Assembly: GCA_003154255.1 (NCBI GenBank)
Contig: PMCY01000179.1
Coordinates: 3,904-10,149, forward strand
Origin: Candidatus Aminicenantota bacterium
Lineage (GTDB): Bacteria > Acidobacteriota > Aminicenantia > Aminicenantales > UBA4085
DNA: 6,246 bases
Direction: 5' to 3'
Shown here: positions 4,176 to 6,246 of the stretch, in pieces
Layout of the letters: each line of letters opens with the position of its first letter
How positions within the stretch are numbered: position 1 is the stretch's first letter
The notes under the pieces: generated by a model
Told to the model about the DNA's origin: nothing
Seen by the model: the letters and a program-made list of their open reading frames with translations, nothing else
Databases searched by the model: none
Position numbers and translations under genes: made by a program

Positions 4176-6246
4176 ATGTCCCGCTTCCGGAAATCCCTCG
4201 TCCTGGCGTTCGCCGTTTTAATGGCGGCGGCCGCCCTGCCCGCCCAGACCCCGCCTGAAAAATTCCTGGGCTTCAAAGTCGGCGCGGATACCAAACTGGC
4301 CGATTACAACCAGATCAAGGCCTATTTCGAGCTCCTGGCAAAGGAATCGCCGCGCCTCAAGCTCCTGACGATCGGCGAGAGCACCATGAAGAAGCCCATC
4401 ATCATGGCCGTGATCTCCTCGGAAGAAAACCTGGCCAAGCTCGACCGCTATCGCGAAATCCTCAAGAAGCTGCGCGACCCCCGCACACTTGCGGCGGACG
4501 AGGCCGCCCGGCTGTCCAAGGAAGGCAAAGCCATCGTGCTGATCACCTGCAGCCTCCACTCCAGCGAGATCGGGGCTTCCCAGATGTCCATGGAGCTGGC
4601 CTACGACCTCGTCACGGGCAAGACTCCCTACGACGCCAAGAAAATCCTCAGCGACGCCATCCTCCTTCTCTGCCCCACCCACAACCCGGACGGCGAGCAG
4701 ATGGTCGTGGACTGGTACAAGAAATACGTCGGCACCAAGTTCGAGGGCGGCAATATGCCTTACCTCTATCATTATTATGCCGGCCACGACGACAACCGCG
4801 ACTGGTTCATGTTCAACCTGGCCGAGACGCGGGCCGTCAGTAAGGTCCTCTATCAGGACTGGCTTCCGCTCGTGCACCTCGACCAGCACCAGCAGGGCTC
4901 CAACCAGGCCCGCATTTTCATCCCGCCGCTCATGGATCCTCCGCTGCCCAACGTCCACCCGCTCGTCTGGCGGACGGCCAACCTGCTGGGCACGGCCATG
5001 GCCTACGACCTTCAGGAGAACGGCAAGAGCGGGGTCGTCAACGGCCGCAGCTATACCGGCTGGTACATAGGAGCCTGCGACGATACTCCCTGGCTGCACA
5101 ACTCCATCGGCATGCTGAGCGAGGCGGCCTCGGTCCGCCTGGCCACGCCGATCTACATCGAGCCTACGGAGCTCTCCAAATCCTACGTCGATAAAATGAT
5201 GGACTTCGTCGATCCCTGGCCGGGCGGCTGGTGGCGCTTGCGCGACATCGTCGACTACGAGCTCATCATCTCCAAGAGCCTGATCAAATCGGCCGCCCTG
5301 CACAAGGAAGACCTGCTCTTCAACTATTACCGGATGTGCAAGGACTCGATCGAAAAGACCGAAAAAAACCAGCCCTATGCTTTTGTCATCCCGGCCAAGC
5401 AGCACGACTATCCGACCATGCTCAAGATGCTCGAAGTCCTGCAGATGGGCGGGGTCGAGATCCAGCAGGCCAAGGCCGAGTTCGTGGCCGAGGGAAAATT
5501 CTTCCCGGCGGGCTCGTTCGTGGTCAAGATGGCCCAGCCGTACAAGGCCTTCGCCTGGACGATGCTGGAAAAGCAGAAATACCCCGACATGCGGCAGTAT
5601 CCCGGCGGCCCACCGGCGCCTCCCTACGACAACGCCGGCTGGACCCTTCCGCTTCAGATGGGCGTGTCATGTGAGCCCATCCAGGAATCGTTCGAGGCCA
5701 AGCTCGAGAAAATCGCTAAAGTCCCCTATCCACCGCTCCCGGCCGGTCAGGGCGGAGCCAATTTCGTCGTATTCGGCTCGCAGGTCAACGCGTCTTACCC
5801 GGTCGTCTTCGCCCTGCTCAAGGACGCCAAAGCCGAAGCCTGGCGGACCAAAGTGAAGATCAACCGCAAAGGCTATGACATTCCGGCCGGTAGCTTCATC
5901 GTCAAGAATTCACTTGAAGTCAAAAAGGCTCTGCCCGCCCTGCTGGAGAAGCAGCATTTGGCGGTCATTGATCTGGACGCCGTCGACGATATCGCCAAAT
6001 CCCCCCTCAAATTCCACCGCGTCGCCCTCTACCAGTCCTGGCGCGGCAACATGGATGAAGGTTGGACACGCTATATGTTCGATGACATGGGCATCCCCTA
6101 CACGACCATCCGCAATGATTACTTCAAAGGCCTCAAGGAGAAGAAGGCCGAGATCAAGGCCGACTACGACGTCATCGTCTTCGCCGATGAGAACGCCACC
6201 ACCATCAAGTCCGGCCAGCGTGGCGGATTCGGCGGTCCCGGCGGCA
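4176..6246 (+). CDS. Secreted M14-family zinc carboxypeptidase-like protein, 3' truncated by window edge
   Basis: 690 complete codons without a stop up to the window end. The N-terminus has a signal peptide: basic SRFRK, hydrophobic core LVLAFAVLMAAAALPA, likely cut near A23. The peptidase M14 domain spans about 35-345. Zinc ligands are H128 and E131 in LHSSE, and H238 in HLDQHQQGSNQARIFIPP. NPDG (170-173) is the usual M14 landmark, N207-R208 in HDDNRDWF fit the substrate carboxylate-binding pair, and E316 in NSIGMLSEAAS fits the catalytic glutamate. A middle region (about 365-610) contains YAFVIPAKQHDYPTMLKMLE and is typical of the large bacterial members. From about 614 (HRVALYQSWRGNMDEGWTRY) a glutamine-amidotransferase-like domain begins; the window ends in a glycine-rich loop. 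Single-domain M14 enzymes are about 300 residues, so this is the long, multi-domain type. It likely cleaves peptides outside the cytoplasm, but substrate and true carboxypeptidase activity are unproven. Confidence 0.93.
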   Translation, partial: MSRFRKSLVLAFAVLMAAAALPAQTPPEKFLGFKVGADTKLADYNQIKAYFELLAKESPRLKLLTIGESTMKKPIIMAVISSEENLAKLDRYREILKKLRDPRTLAADEAARLSKEGKAIVLITCSLHSSEIGASQMSMELAYDLVTGKTPYDAKKILSDAILLLCPTHNPDGEQMVVDWYKKYVGTKFEGGNMPYLYHYYAGHDDNRDWFMFNLAETRAVSKVLYQDWLPLVHLDQHQQGSNQARIFIPPLMDPPLPNVHPLVWRTANLLGTAMAYDLQENGKSGVVNGRSYTGWYIGACDDTPWLHNSIGMLSEAASVRLATPIYIEPTELSKSYVDKMMDFVDPWPGGWWRLRDIVDYELIISKSLIKSAALHKEDLLFNYYRMCKDSIEKTEKNQPYAFVIPAKQHDYPTMLKMLEVLQMGGVEIQQAKAEFVAEGKFFPAGSFVVKMAQPYKAFAWTMLEKQKYPDMRQYPGGPPAPPYDNAGWTLPLQMGVSCEPIQESFEAKLEKIAKVPYPPLPAGQGGANFVVFGSQVNASYPVVFALLKDAKAEAWRTKVKINRKGYDIPAGSFIVKNSLEVKKALPALLEKQHLAVIDLDAVDDIAKSPLKFHRVALYQSWRGNMDEGWTRYMFDDMGIPYTTIRNDYFKGLKEKKAEIKADYDVIVFADENATTIKSGQRGGFGGPGG

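Noticed and set aside
4218..5405. Open frame of 395 codons on the minus strand, antisense to the M14 peptidase
   Set aside because: It is also in codon register with the peptidase gene. The Val/Gly/Asp/Arg-rich product is typical of GC-rich antisense frames, and the plus strand carries a full active site.

Overview
The window looks like bacterial chromosome from a GC-rich Gram-negative lineage. My best guess is Candidatus Aminicenantes or a relative in the Acidobacteria. Three things point there: a large secreted M14 peptidase of a type common in those genomes, a short HTH domain of the 'SWKEIAxYLxxxVRTxQRWE' kind placed in front of a membrane anchor and a repeat domain, and a GH35 beta-galactosidase. 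This placement comes from protein resemblance, not from a marker gene.

Layout. (1) Bases 2-901 (+) are the 3' part of a GH35 beta-galactosidase whose catalytic barrel lies almost entirely off the left edge. (2) Bases 996-2393 (+) encode a predicted membrane-tethered DNA-binding protein: cytoplasmic HTH, one transmembrane helix, then an extracytoplasmic domain with two FG-GAP-like Asp/Gly calcium-binding loops. It has no visible Shine-Dalgarno and may be leaderless. (3) Bases 2490-3818 (-) encode a seven-helix membrane diguanylate cyclase with an intact GGDEF motif but no RxxD inhibitory site; it converges on gene 2. (4) Bases 4176-6246 (+) encode the N-terminal 690 residues of a secreted M14 zinc carboxypeptidase-like enzyme that runs off the right edge. 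It has a complete M14 active site and the start of a C-terminal glutamine-amidotransferase-like domain.

The only long non-coding stretch is the 357 bp between the two divergent genes (3819-4175). It has a good minus-strand promoter (TTGACA-N18-TATATT) whose -35 box lies inside a 7-bp inverted repeat. This promoter would give the cyclase mRNA a leader of about 130 nt, containing a terminator-like GGGG/CCCC-U5 hairpin and an 8-nt segment perfectly complementary to the spacer between the cyclase Shine-Dalgarno and its ATG. A plus-strand promoter (TTGACT-N17-TATTTA) serves the peptidase. The cyclase leader is the least explained part of the window and the best candidate for undescribed regulation.

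The GH35 enzyme and M14 peptidase suit a heterotroph that degrades external glycans and peptides. The two membrane proteins are a one-component transcription sensor and a c-di-GMP output sensor. Nothing in the sequence proves that the four genes form one system. I saw no tRNA, rRNA, CRISPR array, insertion sequence or phage gene.
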